From contig CAKUXM010000015.1 of assembly GCA_934700335.1 (NCBI GenBank), positions 1-35,377 on the forward strand: DNA of 35,377 nucleotides, read 5' to 3'. Position numbers and translations under genes: made by a program. Source of the stretch: an uncultured Candidatus Melainabacteria bacterium. Lineage in GTDB: Bacteria; Cyanobacteriota; Vampirovibrionia; Gastranaerophilales; Gastranaerophilaceae. This document shows, one piece after another, positions 7,595-15,509 of the stretch. Below the pieces are notes generated by a model. That model saw nothing but the letters and a program-made list of their open reading frames with translations. It searched no databases and was not told where the DNA came from. Every line of letters begins with the position of its first letter. The stretch's first letter is position 1.

Positions 7595-7786
7595 CCTCGC
7601 CCAAGCGAGCAGAGGCACGAGCAAAGCGAGAGTCGAGCAACTGTCAACGGAAACGTAGTGTAATGCGAGCGCAGAATTTTTTAGAGAGGAGATTTTTGCA
7701 CGAATTTATGAGTGCGTAAAAAATCAGTGAGGGCGCTAAATCGGAGTGAACCCTCACCCTAGCCCTCTCCCAGAATTGGGCGAGGG
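7595..7786. mobile_element. MITE-like or extragenic repeat element with perfect terminal inverted repeats
   Basis: CCCTCGCCC at 7595-7603 is repeated inverted as GGGCGAGGG at 7778-7786, enclosing about 190 bp that is richer in G+C than its surroundings. It contains no open frame of note. Inside are an internal hairpin (TTTTTGCAC pairing with GTGCGTAAAAA) and CCCTCACCCTAGCCCTCTCC near the right end. It abuts the truncated transposase. A shorter element with the same outer flavour lies at 33914-34006. Confidence 0.6.
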
Positions 7787-7999
7787 TAAAGAGCCTAAGC
7801 CTTGATAAACCTGCATGATTCCAGACTTAACACCTGCTTAACGCATTTCTATTTACCGTTAAGTTTTAACGGTACTCCAAAACATATTACTTTTGCTATT
7901 TATCGACATATATTTTGGGATATGTATTTGTAGTATTTATTTCTACATCCCAAAGATACTATATTTCCCCATGCCCACCTCATCCATTTAGATGAGAAA
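7787..7999. other. Intergenic region with palindromes, no gene seen
   Basis: No convincing coding frame on either strand. It contains a perfect 8-bp stem (ACCGTTAA-GTT-TTAACGGT, 7855-7873). It also has a bulged hairpin (TTTGGGAT at 7914-7921 with ATCCCAAA at 7947-7954, plus GTAG/CTAC inside), and CTCATC/GATGAG (7979-7996) next to the csaB stop. It may be more remnant mobile DNA. Confidence 0.5.
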
Positions 8000-9016
8000 T
8001 TATTTAACAACTTTTTCTAAATAAGACCAGTCAAATTCTTTTGAATTAATAATTGTAAGTAACTGACTTTTATCAACATTTCTCATTAGATTAATGAAAA
8101 AGTCCATATTAACATCTGGTTTTATATTTGTATAAGGTAATTTTAAGTCTTCTGCCAATCTTTCTACTTTATAATCATAAGAAAGAGCCAAAGTCTTTAC
8201 TCCATATTTAGCGCAAATCAAGCATGCGTGAAATCTCATTGCTATCATATATTTAAGACTTCTCATTTGTTCAATTAGTTCTTCTGGAGTTTTATTATAA
8301 ACAACTTCTGTTTGCATATTGGGGTTCAAGCTTTTCAATATGCCTTCAAAATGTGTGCAAACCTCTTTATCTAAGCTATCTTGGAAAGAAAAAATCTTAA
8401 TTTTTTTATTATAGAAATTTTGTTCAACAGATTTAGCAAGTTTTTGTAAAAATGTTTCTGTCAAACCTTTAAAACTTCTAAGTTGGATACCAACAGTTTC
8501 AGTAGGCATAGAGCCAGCAAGTTTAAGGGCAAATAGTGGGTCTACAACACGTTCTGTATTAATTCCCCAACCTCTTAGCAAGAACAAGCTCTTATCGTCT
8601 CTCACAGTTACGCAAGTTGCCTTTTTAAGAAGTTTCTTACACCAGTTTTGACCAAGTTTATTATTTATTGGTCCAATACCTTGTGCAAAAATCATAACCT
8701 TTTTATGGAAAAATTCTGCAACAGAAATTACAAAAAGGTAATACAACAAACTTTTTAAGCTTGTGGCATCTTGTAAAAGGCTTCCTCCACCAGATATAAG
8801 TACATCTGATTTCATAATAGTTGTTATAACTCTCAACAAGTCAAAACTCTTAACTGTTTTAACTTTATGCAAAGCCTTTGTCTTTTCTGGATTTAAAGAA
8901 AGCACAGTAATATCAGCGTTTTCTTCCTTTAATTTATCAACCAAAACTTTTAAAATAGTTTCGTCGCCAAAATTATCACAGCCATAATATCCAGAGATAA
9001 CAACCTTTTTTGCCAT
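8000..9016 (-). CDS. csaB: Polysaccharide pyruvyl transferase (CsaB)
   Basis: A 338-residue protein of the pyruvyl transferase family. The N-terminal ISGYYGCDNFGDETIL and SGGGSLLQD motifs (about 75-83) and the C-terminal RFHACLICAKYGVKTLALSYDYKV block are typical of CsaB. CsaB adds ketal pyruvate from phosphoenolpyruvate to a secondary cell-wall polysaccharide; in S-layer bacteria this modification is what SLH domains bind. An SLH protein is encoded at 23226 in the same window, which makes the assignment biologically coherent. The gene starts four bases after the stop of the aldolase gene, so the two form an operon. The function follows from the family; the acceptor polysaccharide here is inferred. 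Confidence 0.9.
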   Translation of the reverse strand: MAKKVVISGYYGCDNFGDETILKVLVDKLKEENADITVLSLNPEKTKALHKVKTVKSFDLLRVITTIMKSDVLISGGGSLLQDATSLKSLLYYLFVISVAEFFHKKVMIFAQGIGPINNKLGQNWCKKLLKKATCVTVRDDKSLFLLRGWGINTERVVDPLFALKLAGSMPTETVGIQLRSFKGLTETFLQKLAKSVEQNFYNKKIKIFSFQDSLDKEVCTHFEGILKSLNPNMQTEVVYNKTPEELIEQMRSLKYMIAMRFHACLICAKYGVKTLALSYDYKVERLAEDLKLPYTNIKPDVNMDFFINLMRNVDKSQLLTIINSKEFDWSYLEKVVK

Positions 9017-9020
9017 TTTG

Positions 9021-9626
9021 TTAACCTTTTAATTCTTGCATAATCTTTTTAGTACGGTTAGTAATTTCTGAGAAGTTAAACCCTTTATACAAATCTCTAC
9101 CAACGCCAACTGCTGCAGCTCCAGCTTCAATATATTGTGGAACTTCTTCTAATTTAATATTACCCATTGGCATAATATTCAAGAATGGCATTGGTCTTAG
9201 CAAGTCTTCAACGTACAATGGTCCGCCCAATGCAGTGATTGGATAAATTTTAATTAATGGAACTCTTGCTTTCCAAGCTTGATAAGCTTCGTTTGCTGTT
9301 GAAGTACCAGCGATAAACGGAATTTGTGCGTTCTTTGAAATCTTAACCATGTTCATTTGGAAAATGGGAGAAGAAATGATTTTTGCACCGTGTTGAATAG
9401 CGTTTGTTGCTTGTTGTGCAGTAATAACGCCACCTGCGCAGATTGTAACTTCTTTTGATAATTCTTCAATTGCATCATAAATCCCTCTGTTTTCAAGAGT
9501 TATTTCTAATATTTTTATTCCGCCGTCAATTAATGCTCTTGCAGTATCCTTTGTTTTTTGAGGATCTGCACATCTGATGATTGGGTAAAGTTTTTCTTCT
9601 TTTAATAAATCGATTAAATTTGCCAT
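9021..9626 (-). CDS. eda: KDPG/KHG-type 2-keto-3-deoxy-phosphosugar aldolase (Eda family)
   Basis: A 201-residue protein that would cleave 2-keto-3-deoxy-6-phosphogluconate, or a related phosphosugar acid, to pyruvate and glyceraldehyde-3-phosphate. Motifs: YPIIR near residue 15, GGIKILEITLEN with catalytic Glu41, CAGGVITAQQA, and LIKIYPITALGG with the Schiff-base Lys126. I place the start at 9626, where GGAT precedes the ATG. The longer frame (to 9758) would run into the divergent cyclase gene and lacks a ribosome binding site. It is upstream of csaB in a two-gene operon. An edd dehydratase is not in the window, so an Entner-Doudoroff role is unproven and a phosphogalactonate aldolase is possible. 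Confidence 0.85.
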   Translation of the reverse strand: MANLIDLLKEEKLYPIIRCADPQKTKDTARALIDGGIKILEITLENRGIYDAIEELSKEVTICAGGVITAQQATNAIQHGAKIISSPIFQMNMVKISKNAQIPFIAGTSTANEAYQAWKARVPLIKIYPITALGGPLYVEDLLRPMPFLNIMPMGNIKLEEVPQYIEAGAAAVGVGRDLYKGFNFSEITNRTKKIMQELKG

Positions 9627-9681
9627 AATTAGTATCCTTTTTTTCACATTTATTATATCATGAAAGAAGTAAAACGGAGTT

Positions 9682-11643
9682 ATGATGAAAAAGTTTAAAC
9701 CAATAATAATTTTTACGGCAGTTATAGTTTTTATGTTCATTACATATTTTATCTTCAACTTTTTTGTTGAACCTAAATTTTACAATGTAATGATGAATTC
9801 TGTCGTTGCAGATAAGGCAGGTCATAACGATGCTGTTATTATCGTTATTGATGACAAATCAATATCAAAGCAACGTTGGCCCTGGAAAAGAGATATGTAT
9901 GCAAAAATGTTCAACTATTTGGACAAATACACAAATGCTAAATTGATTGGCTTCGACTCAATTTTATCTTCTGTTGATAAAGATAATTTTAAAGCTGATT
10001 TAGAATTATACAGGGCTGTTGAAAGCAGTAATAAATTAGTCGTAGGTTTTGCGCCATTAGTTAAATCATACAATGATAAATCTATTGGTGAAGCTTATGA
10101 TAAAGCTTTTGATGAAAAATTTGCTATAAAAATTAATGATGAACGTTCTCAAAAAGCGAGAAGTCCATTTAGAAGTTTATCAATGTATCCAGAAGGATAT
10201 TTTAAAGCAGCAAAAGACGTGGGCTCTGTATACGTTGAGCTTGATAGAGACGGTTACATAAGAACAGTTCCTCAATTATTATCATACAAGGGTAAATTAT
10301 ATCCGTCATTGGGTTTGAAAATGTATGCTAAATTAAATGGTATTACTGAATTTACTGTTACAGATAAATACATTACAAACAATAAAACTGATTTGAAAAT
10401 TCCTGTAAATCAATCATACACAGCAATGTATAATTACATGCATTTTTACAAAACATTGCCACAATCAGAATATTCAAGAAAAACTTATTCTGCTATTGAT
10501 ATTGTTGAATCTTGGGATAATATTCAAAAAGGTAAAAAACCTGTTATTAATCCAAAAGAGTTTGATGGAAAAATTGTTTTTGTCGGTGCAAATGCAAAAG
10601 CTGCAGCATTAGGTTTGGAAGATGCTTTGCCAACTCCTATTCACCCAAAACACCCAGGGGTTGATATTCAGGCAACAAACTTAGACAATCTTTTATATGA
10701 CGAATTTATAGTTCCAACACCGATTTTACAAGATTTCATTGTTCAAGTTGTACTTATCTTAGCAACCTTCTTAATCGTAACTTATTACTCATTGTTTATG
10801 TCCTTGGGTATTATTGCTCTTATTATGATTGCATATATCGCAATTTGTATAACTTTCTTCAAGTTTAATATTGCAATAAATGTTATAACACCGCTTGCAC
10901 TTCAATTAATCACAATGATTTTCGGATATTCTTACAAGTTTATCCTAGAAGCTCGTAACAAAGATAAAATTAAAGATGCTATGGGTAGATATATTTCTCA
11001 AGACGTTATGAGAAATGTTGTAAGCAACATTGATAACTTATCTCTTGGCGGAAAACGTTCAAACGTAACTGTTTTATTCGCAGATATCAGAGGCTTTACT
11101 TCTATGAGTGAAAAGCTTACTCCAGAAGAGATTTCTGTTATCTTAAACGAATATTTTACAGAAATTGAACCAATAATTACAAAATATAATGGTGTTATCA
11201 ACAAATTTATCGGTGATGCTGTTATGGCAATCTTTGGTGAACCTATTCAAGATAAAAACCATGCTCTAAACGCCGTTTTATGTGCAAATGCAATGCTTAA
11301 AAAGGTTAAACAACTTCAGGAAAAATGGTTATACGAAGGTAAACCGAAAATTGAAATTGGTGTTGGTATAAACACTGGTGATGCTTTCGTAGGTAACATT
11401 GGTTCTGAAAAACGTCTTGAATACACGGTTATCGGTGATACTGTTAACCTTGCATCACGTCTTGAAAGTTATAACAAAATCTATAAAACAAACTTTTTGA
11501 TTAGTAGTTCGACGTATGATGAAGTTAAGGGTTATGTTGACGTAATCAAAATTTCAGAAGTACAAATTCGTGGTAAAGCTAAAAAGATGAATATCTATGA
11601 AATTCTAAGGATTACAAACAATGAAAAAAATACTAATAGTTGA
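9682..11643 (+). CDS. CHASE2-domain class III adenylate/guanylate cyclase
   Basis: A 653-residue membrane sensor. A membrane segment at 8-28 is followed by an extracytoplasmic CHASE2 domain (about 40-340, with VIIVIDDKSISKQRWPWKRD and the late GKIVFVGANA block). Three closely spaced membrane helices (about 345-420) and a class III cyclase domain (about 455-645) follow. Catalytic features are present: metal-binding Asp in FADIRGFT (about 469) and GDAVMAIFGEP (about 510), and EYTVIGDTVNLASRLE with the transition-state Asn and Arg (about 580). The Asp-to-Thr substitution pattern is common in bacterial adenylate cyclases, so cAMP is the likelier product, but specificity is inferred. The start has GGAG four bases upstream. 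It overlaps the response regulator gene by 23 bp, so the two are coupled. Confidence 0.92.
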   Translation: MMKKFKPIIIFTAVIVFMFITYFIFNFFVEPKFYNVMMNSVVADKAGHNDAVIIVIDDKSISKQRWPWKRDMYAKMFNYLDKYTNAKLIGFDSILSSVDKDNFKADLELYRAVESSNKLVVGFAPLVKSYNDKSIGEAYDKAFDEKFAIKINDERSQKARSPFRSLSMYPEGYFKAAKDVGSVYVELDRDGYIRTVPQLLSYKGKLYPSLGLKMYAKLNGITEFTVTDKYITNNKTDLKIPVNQSYTAMYNYMHFYKTLPQSEYSRKTYSAIDIVESWDNIQKGKKPVINPKEFDGKIVFVGANAKAAALGLEDALPTPIHPKHPGVDIQATNLDNLLYDEFIVPTPILQDFIVQVVLILATFLIVTYYSLFMSLGIIALIMIAYIAICITFFKFNIAINVITPLALQLITMIFGYSYKFILEARNKDKIKDAMGRYISQDVMRNVVSNIDNLSLGGKRSNVTVLFADIRGFTSMSEKLTPEEISVILNEYFTEIEPIITKYNGVINKFIGDAVMAIFGEPIQDKNHALNAVLCANAMLKKVKQLQEKWLYEGKPKIEIGVGINTGDAFVGNIGSEKRLEYTVIGDTVNLASRLESYNKIYKTNFLISSSTYDEVKGYVDVIKISEVQIRGKAKKMNIYEILRITNNEKNTNS

Positions 11644-11998
11644 TGATTCAAGAAGTTGGGTTGCTTATCACAAAGAAAATATGCTTTGTAATTACAAAGA
11701 TATAGAAATTGATACTGCATTATCAGCTAGAGATGCGTATGATTTAGTATTTGGAATGGTTTCTGACCCTTATGATTTAATCATAACAGATTTACACATG
11801 GAGTATGATTTTGAACCTCTATACGCAGGCGAATGGTTAATCCAACAAATTCAAATGCTAAAACAATATTACAAAACAAAAATCTATATCTGTTCTGCAG
11901 CTTCTAATATAAGAATGATTGCAGAAAGATATAATGTTGATTTTATTCCAAAACCTTTAGCATCAAGAGATATTTCTGTTTACGAAAACCTATTGTAA
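11621..11998 (+). CDS. Single-domain response regulator (receiver only)
   Basis: A 125-residue CheY-like receiver with no output domain. The acidic pair Asp8/Asp9 (LIVDDS), phospho-acceptor Asp57 (IITDLHM), CSAAS for the conserved Ser/Thr, and FIPKPL with the conserved Lys are all visible. It begins inside the 3' end of the cyclase gene (23-bp overlap), implying translational coupling and a joint function, for example modulating cyclase activity or linking it to a kinase encoded elsewhere. No histidine kinase is in the window. Its last nine bases overlap the stop of the convergent spermidine-synthase-like gene. Confidence 0.9.
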   Translation: MKKILIVDDSRSWVAYHKENMLCNYKDIEIDTALSARDAYDLVFGMVSDPYDLIITDLHMEYDFEPLYAGEWLIQQIQMLKQYYKTKIYICSAASNIRMIAERYNVDFIPKPLASRDISVYENLL

Positions 11999-12835
11999 TT
12001 CATCAAGCAAGGTTTGTGCTTTAAAACATTTTGCGTGATATTTTTTTGTATAAAGTTTACATTGACTTGAAATTTTTTCGCAACGTTCTTCATCAATATC
12101 TTCCGCTGGATATGATGTGTCTGAACAGATTGCCCAAACCCAATAACCACCTGGATATGTCGGAAGTGGTGAAGAGTATGCCTCAACTACATTAAATTCT
12201 TCTAAAAGAAGTTTGTATAATGATAATGAATCTTCATCCTTTGTTACAGGTGATTCAGACTGAACAACTAAAATACCATTTTTTCTCATAGAAGCTTTGA
12301 TGTTGTCATAGAATTGGTTAGTAAATTCTCCAACCCCAGGTCCAAGAGGTGTTGGTGTGCAAATAATGATTACATCGAACATGTCTTTTTTGTCCTTGAT
12401 ATATTCAAATGCATCCATAATCAATACTTCAACTCTTGGGTCGTCTAAGCCACTTGAAATTGATGGTAAATATTTTCTACAAGTATTTACTACCATTTCG
12501 TCAATATCAACAATAACAACCTTTTCAATAGTGTCATGTTTTAAAATTTCTTTTGCAGTAGCACCTGTTCCACCGCCAATTACTAAAACATTTTTAGGAC
12601 ATTTGTGGTTTAACAAAGGAACATGTGTAACCATTTCACTGTAATAGTATTCATCGCCTTCTGTTGCGTACATAAGACCGTTTAGAGTAATCATTTTACC
12701 AAGTTGTGAATCTGTATCAATGATTTCGATTTTTTGGTATTTTGATTGTTCTGAAAATAAAACATCTTTGATTTTTATCGCAATGCCAAAGCCAGAAGGT
12801 GTTAATTCTCTGTAATATTGACCTTTATTTGTCAT
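11990..12835 (-). CDS. Spermidine-synthase-like protein with altered active site
   Basis: 281 residues with the full aminopropyltransferase fold: GLMYATEGDEYYYSEMVTHV, then VLVIGGGTGATAKEIL, VDIDEMVV and VIIICTPTPLGPGVGEFTNQ. The family reaction transfers aminopropyl from decarboxylated SAM to putrescine. The usual active-site acids are gone: GGGDG is GGGTG (Thr90), and the D-x-T-D-P-x-GP motif reads C159-T-P-T162-P-L-GP. The Tyr-His-Glu segment is Tyr-Ser-Glu and LDG is LNG. The SAM-binding Asp/Glu (VDIDE) is kept. It may therefore use another substrate or be regulatory. It is last in the rex-hydrogenase gene run, 26 bp after the HIT gene. Confidence 0.85.
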   Translation of the reverse strand: MTNKGQYYRELTPSGFGIAIKIKDVLFSEQSKYQKIEIIDTDSQLGKMITLNGLMYATEGDEYYYSEMVTHVPLLNHKCPKNVLVIGGGTGATAKEILKHDTIEKVVIVDIDEMVVNTCRKYLPSISSGLDDPRVEVLIMDAFEYIKDKKDMFDVIIICTPTPLGPGVGEFTNQFYDNIKASMRKNGILVVQSESPVTKDEDSLSLYKLLLEEFNVVEAYSSPLPTYPGGYWVWAICSDTSYPAEDIDEERCEKISSQCKLYTKKYHAKCFKAQTLLDELQ

Positions 12836-12861
12836 GTTTAATCCTTTTTACTTTTTGACCA

Positions 12862-13170
12862 TTATTGAGCTAAAATATGTGCGTGGAAGTGGAACACTTC
12901 TTGTCCAGCAGATTTACCAGTATTAATAACTGTTTTGTATTCTTTTATGTTTAATTTTTCACAAACAGCTTTAATACCTTTTAAAATTTCTGCCAAAAGT
13001 TTTTCATCATTAATTTCGTTCAAATTCGCTGCGTGTTCTTTTGTTATGACAAGCAAGTGAATAGGGGCTTTTGGATTAATGTCTTTAATTACAAATAAAT
13101 AGTCGTTTTCATATAAAAATTCGCTAGGAATTTCTTTATTCGCAATTTTACAAAATATACAATCTTTCAT
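12862..13170 (-). CDS. HIT-family nucleotide-binding protein (HinT-like)
   Basis: A 102-residue histidine-triad protein. It begins CIFCKIANKEIPSEFLYEND and ends with the active triad FHFHAHIL. Family members hydrolyse phosphoramidates or other nucleotide conjugates such as AMP-lysine. The protein stops two residues after the triad and so lacks the GGR-type C-terminal tail of standard HinT proteins (about 10-15 residues shorter). The nucleophilic His of the triad is present, so activity is plausible. It sits between the isochorismatase-family gene and the spermidine-synthase-like gene on the same strand, with 41 and 26 bp gaps, so it may be the tail of the hydrogenase operon. No link to hydrogen metabolism is known. 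Confidence 0.88.
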   Translation of the reverse strand: MKDCIFCKIANKEIPSEFLYENDYLFVIKDINPKAPIHLLVITKEHAANLNEINDEKLLAEILKGIKAVCEKLNIKEYKTVINTGKSAGQEVFHFHAHILAQ

Positions 13171-13211
13171 AGATGATATTTTACCTTAAATACTTATAAA
13201 ATACAACAATG

Positions 13212-13742
13212 TTACTTAATAAGTTGTTGAACTTCTTTGAAATGAGGGTGTTTAGAAGATTCTAAGAATTCAAACAAAGCTATTTCAACGCAAGAAATTT
13301 TAACACCGTTTTGGCGCATTAAATCAATACCTGTGTTGTATTCGTATTCTTTTCTGCTTTTGCAAGCATCTTTGATTAGATAGACTTCGTAGCCTCTTTT
13401 GATTAAGTCCATTGCAGTTTGATAAACGCAAATATGTGTTTCTATACCAAATAAAACGATTTGTTTTTTATGGAAAAGTTTTACCATATTAACTGCTGTT
13501 TCTTCTTTTGTAAGTGAGAAAGAAGTTTTTTCAACATATTTTTGTTTGTTGTTTTTAAGAACTTCAACAGTTTGACCAAGACCTTTTGGGTATTGCTCAC
13601 TTACAAGAACTGGAATATCTAAAATCTCTGCTGCTTTAATAATCTTTTCTGCTTGTTTAACTTCATTTTCGGCATTAGTAGCGTTTACAAGTTTTTCTTG
13701 CATATCTATCATAATTATTAAAGCATCAGATGATTTTAACAT
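13212..13742 (-). CDS. Isochorismatase-family cysteine hydrolase
   Basis: 176 residues with the isochorismatase-like fold. The presumed catalytic triad is visible: Asp13 in IIMIDMQEKL, a Lys in the YVEKTSFS segment, and Cys in LFGIETHICVYQTA. LFGIETHICVYQTAMDLIKRGYEVY is typical of the YcaC/ISOC1 branch, whose substrates are mostly unknown amides. It is shorter than nicotinamidases and lacks their obvious metal site. It follows the [FeFe] hydrogenase gene by 17 bp and is probably co-transcribed. The functional link is unknown. Family assignment is strong, substrate not assignable. Confidence 0.85.
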   Translation of the reverse strand: MLKSSDALIIMIDMQEKLVNATNAENEVKQAEKIIKAAEILDIPVLVSEQYPKGLGQTVEVLKNNKQKYVEKTSFSLTKEETAVNMVKLFHKKQIVLFGIETHICVYQTAMDLIKRGYEVYLIKDACKSRKEYEYNTGIDLMRQNGVKISCVEIALFEFLESSKHPHFKEVQQLIK

Positions 13743-13759
13743 TTTTATTCCTTTTTTTA

Positions 13760-15214
13760 TTATTCTGTAATATCTTCACTGTTTTCAAGAAGTTGGTTAA
13801 GTTGTTTAGCAGAAATTCTTGGTTGGTTAATTGTAGCATTGCCACCAGCACAACCGCCTTCGCAACTCATAACTTCTACTATATTGCAACCAGCGCATTC
13901 GCCTTTTGTAGCGTATTGTTTCAATTCTTTAATTGTAGTTTTATTTAAACCATTAATAATACAAGGTTTAGCTTCTGGTGCTAAGAATTGAACTGCGCTT
14001 GCAACACCTCCAGAAACACCGAATTTTCTACCTTGTTTTGAACTCTTTGTTTCAAATTCTGTTTCTTCGCAATTTAATACATCGATTTGACGACCGATGA
14101 ATACTGCACCAAGTTCTTCGTAGCTCATTACAAAATTTACATTGTCGTTTGCTTTACCTTCAGAACGTTTTGCAACACAAGGGCTTACAAAGACTGTAAT
14201 TGTGTCTGGTTCAGCGTTCTTAACAAGTTCTGCTGTGTAGTACAATGGAGTTTTTGTTGTTGAAACAAAAGGTTTGACTTCTGGTAAGTGTTTTGCAACA
14301 AGGTTATTATATGCTGCACAACAAGACGTTGTCATAAAACTTGCGCCTTCTTCCATTCTTTCTTTGAATTCAGCAGCTTCATTTTTTGTTGTGATATCTG
14401 CACCTTGTGCAACTTCAATTACTTCATCAAAACCAGCTTTTAGAATAGCTGTTTTTAATTGATAAAGTGTTCCTGGAAATTGTCCAACGATTGATGGTGC
14501 AATCATTGCAACAACTTTTTTATCTGATTTAATAGCTTTTAAAATATCGATTAATTGGCTTCTTTCATGTACAGCGCCGAATGGGCATGCTGCAATACAT
14601 TTACCACAGCTGATACATTTTTCAAAATCAATACTTGCAAAACCTGTTTCGTCTTTTGAAATAGCACCAACAGGACATGCAGCTTCACAAGGTACTGTTG
14701 TTTGTACGATTGCACTATATGGACAAGCATTCATACACATTTTGCATTTTTTACATTTTGTCGTGTCAATGTGTGATTTGCCGTCAACGATTGATATTGC
14801 ACCAAATTTACATGTTGTTTCGCAAGGTCTTGCAACACAACCTTGGCATAAGTCTGTTACGTGAATTTGACTTGATACGCAACCCTTACATGCTGCTTGT
14901 AAAACTGTTAAGTTTCTATTATCAAGCTCTGTTCTTTTTAACGCTTCTTTTGCGTATGTGTGAAGTGATTTTCTTTCATCATCTTCTTCAATTTGAAAAC
15001 CTAAACCAGCGATGGCTCTATCTTTAAGAATAGCTCTCTCTTTGTATATACAACATCTATAAGGAACTTCTGCTCCTTTTGGTCTCATATCATAGGGGAT
15101 TAGTCTTGTGTTTTCTGCAAAGTCATCTGAAAAAAATGCTTTTACAAGTCTAATCAAAATTTCTTTTTTTAAATGTATTGATTGTCCGTTATTATTCATT
15201 TTCCTATCTTCCAT
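13760..15214 (-). CDS. [FeFe] hydrogenase, group-B-like, monomeric ferredoxin type
   Basis: A 484-residue iron hydrogenase. Four Cys-rich clusters precede the H-domain: C123/126/131/135, C154/157/160/164, C176/180 and C200/203/206/210. The three H-cluster signatures are TTSCCAAY (L1, Cys298-Cys299), SPCVAKRSE (L2, Cys346) and EVMSCEGGCAGG (L3, Cys451, Cys455). The TSCC motif lacks the P-x-W seen in group A, and the early Cys arrangement resembles the group B1/B3 family. It probably oxidises ferredoxin to make H2 during fermentation, or takes up H2. The start could be 15214 or the Met at 15199. A 2Fe-2S protein gene lies 27 bp upstream. Maturases (HydE, HydF, HydG) are not in this window. Confidence 0.9.
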   Translation of the reverse strand: MEDRKMNNNGQSIHLKKEILIRLVKAFFSDDFAENTRLIPYDMRPKGAEVPYRCCIYKERAILKDRAIAGLGFQIEEDDERKSLHTYAKEALKRTELDNRNLTVLQAACKGCVSSQIHVTDLCQGCVARPCETTCKFGAISIVDGKSHIDTTKCKKCKMCMNACPYSAIVQTTVPCEAACPVGAISKDETGFASIDFEKCISCGKCIAACPFGAVHERSQLIDILKAIKSDKKVVAMIAPSIVGQFPGTLYQLKTAILKAGFDEVIEVAQGADITTKNEAAEFKERMEEGASFMTTSCCAAYNNLVAKHLPEVKPFVSTTKTPLYYTAELVKNAEPDTITVFVSPCVAKRSEGKANDNVNFVMSYEELGAVFIGRQIDVLNCEETEFETKSSKQGRKFGVSGGVASAVQFLAPEAKPCIINGLNKTTIKELKQYATKGECAGCNIVEVMSCEGGCAGGNATINQPRISAKQLNQLLENSEDITE

Positions 15215-15241
15215 ACTTAAATTATATACAAAATTATACTA

Positions 15242-15499
15242 TTATTTATTTAAGATTTCATTAATTTTTTCCAAAACTTTTTCGATAGTTGCTTCAGAAA
15301 TAATCTCATCATTTACTCTTACATAAGGTGCTTTAGAGTATTCTGTATTTTTTGAACATACTTCTAAACAAGTGCTTCCATTTATCTCAACCTTATCGCC
15401 AAACTTTCTAGGAACGATGTCGATTAGTTCTTGTAAGTTAGAGCCACCCATTACGAAACAAGTTGTGCCTAAACATATATCAACTTTAATCTTTTCCAT
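15242..15499 (-). CDS. Thioredoxin-like [2Fe-2S] ferredoxin (NuoE/HydC-like), hydrogenase partner
   Basis: 85 residues with the C-x4-C...C-x3-C pattern of thioredoxin-fold [2Fe-2S] proteins: Cys9 and Cys14 (CLGTTC), Cys44 and Cys48 (CLEVC). Such small subunits pass electrons to larger hydrogenase or NADH-dehydrogenase modules. A good ribosome binding site (AAGGAG) precedes the start. It lies between the phosphatase gene (10 bp) and the group-B-like hydrogenase gene (27 bp), so it probably serves that hydrogenase. A paralogue of 80 residues precedes the sensory hydrogenase. No flavin or NADH-binding subunit is encoded nearby, which argues against a complete bifurcating HydABC complex. Confidence 0.88.
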   Translation of the reverse strand: MEKIKVDICLGTTCFVMGGSNLQELIDIVPRKFGDKVEINGSTCLEVCSKNTEYSKAPYVRVNDEIISEATIEKVLEKINEILNK

Positions 15500-15509
15500 T
15501 TATTTCTCC

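Noticed and set aside
9627..9758. N-terminal extension of the aldolase by 44 residues
   Set aside because: It overlaps the divergent cyclase gene, encodes a non-homologous hydrophobic segment, and the ATG at 9626 has a ribosome binding site.
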